DNA from: Aeromicrobium sp.
GTDB taxonomy: Bacteria; Actinomycetota; Actinomycetes; Propionibacteriales; Nocardioidaceae
Assembly (NCBI GenBank): GCA_023254755.1
Contig: JALRKU010000387.1
Location: 1 to 5,226, forward strand
Reading direction: 5' to 3'
Length of the DNA: 5,226 bases
A program made the translations under genes and the position numbers. The stretch's first letter is position 1. Each line of letters begins with the position of its first letter. Below, piece by piece: positions 5,106 to 5,226 of the stretch. The notes under the pieces were generated by a model. That model was given only the letters and a program-made list of their open reading frames with translations. It was not told the origin of the DNA and ran no database searches.

Positions 5106-5226
5106 ATGAGCCTGCCGACCCGGACCGACGTGCTGGTGGTCGGCGCCGGACCGGCCGGGTCCGCCACGGCCGCCTGGACGGCCGAGCTCGGTCTCGACAC
5201 CGTGCTCGCCGACGCCGCCACGTTCC
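5106..5226 (+). CDS. Geranylgeranyl-reductase-like FAD oxidoreductase, N-terminus (3' end outside window)
   Basis: Forty codons are visible from ATG 5106 to the window edge with no stop. They encode the first beta-alpha-beta unit of a Rossmann FAD fold: DVLVVGAGPAGSATA with the GxGxxG motif at 13-18, a helix (AAWTAELGL), a second strand (DTVLAD) and an acidic residue, D36, placed to bind the adenosine ribose. The GAGPAGS form, with A-x-x-A after it, and the ADAATF ending resemble the geranylgeranyl reductase family. In actinobacteria these enzymes reduce isoprenoid chains, for example the menaquinone side chain by MenJ. The family call rests on this short segment and memory; another PHBH-type flavin monooxygenase is possible. 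The gene is divergent from the yhhQ-type gene. Confidence 0.75.
   Translation, partial: MSLPTRTDVLVVGAGPAGSATAAWTAELGLDTVLADAATF

Noticed and set aside
5063..5221. N-terminal extension of the yhhQ-type gene up to 5221
   Set aside because: The extra 53 residues are Ala/Ser/Pro-rich shadow sequence antisense to a clear FAD-binding N-terminus, and a ribosome binding site supports ATG 5062.
1..5226. Mobile element, CRISPR array, toxin-antitoxin, phage-defence or riboswitch content
   Set aside because: No transposase, terminal repeats, regularly spaced repeats, small paired toxin-like genes or structured leader were found. All genes have uniform high-GC coding style, and gaps are too short for a preQ1 or SAM riboswitch.

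Overview
This 5.2-kb window is high-GC and gene-dense, with strong codon-position periodicity, GTG starts and little intergenic space. That is typical of an actinobacterial chromosome. Protein style, a cbs-metB pair and an actinobacterial-type tRNA-guanine transglycosylase suggest the order Propionibacteriales, perhaps Nocardioidaceae (Aeromicrobium- or Nocardioides-like). The taxonomic call is from memory and tentative. I see no tRNA or rRNA gene, insertion sequence, CRISPR array, phage gene or compositional break, so this looks like core chromosome.

Region 1 (1-2402, + strand) is a sulfur amino-acid operon. It holds the C-terminal part of cystathionine beta-synthase (cbs, cut by the window edge), then cystathionine gamma-synthase/lyase (metB) 13 bp later. 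Next is an unrecognised membrane protein with a Pro/Thr/Ser-rich tail, whose ribosome binding site overlaps the metB stop codon. CBS plus a MetB-family enzyme is the gene pair for reverse transsulfuration (homocysteine to cystathionine to cysteine).

Region 2 (2403-4331, + strand) starts with a short intergenic stretch holding a GC-rich hairpin and a TAGGCT -10-like box placed for a leaderless transcript. It is followed by an M50B-like membrane metalloprotease and, 1 bp after its stop, tRNA-guanine transglycosylase (tgt). The Tgt has all the catalytic and zinc residues, but it carries an insertion of about 25 residues and altered residues around the substrate-binding pocket.

Region 3 (4349-5062, - strand) is a YhhQ/VUT-family queuosine-precursor transporter whose stop lies 17 bp from the tgt stop. 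The convergent tgt/yhhQ pair suggests that queuosine tRNA modification here depends at least partly on salvaged 7-deazaguanine base. At the right edge (5106-5226, + strand), divergent from yhhQ across 43 bp, is the N-terminus of a geranylgeranyl-reductase-like flavoprotein, again with a -10-like hexamer exactly six bases before its ATG.

I found no clear sign of a wholly new system. The most interesting points are the Tgt substrate pocket together with the adjacent transporter, and the uncharacterised metB-coupled membrane protein.
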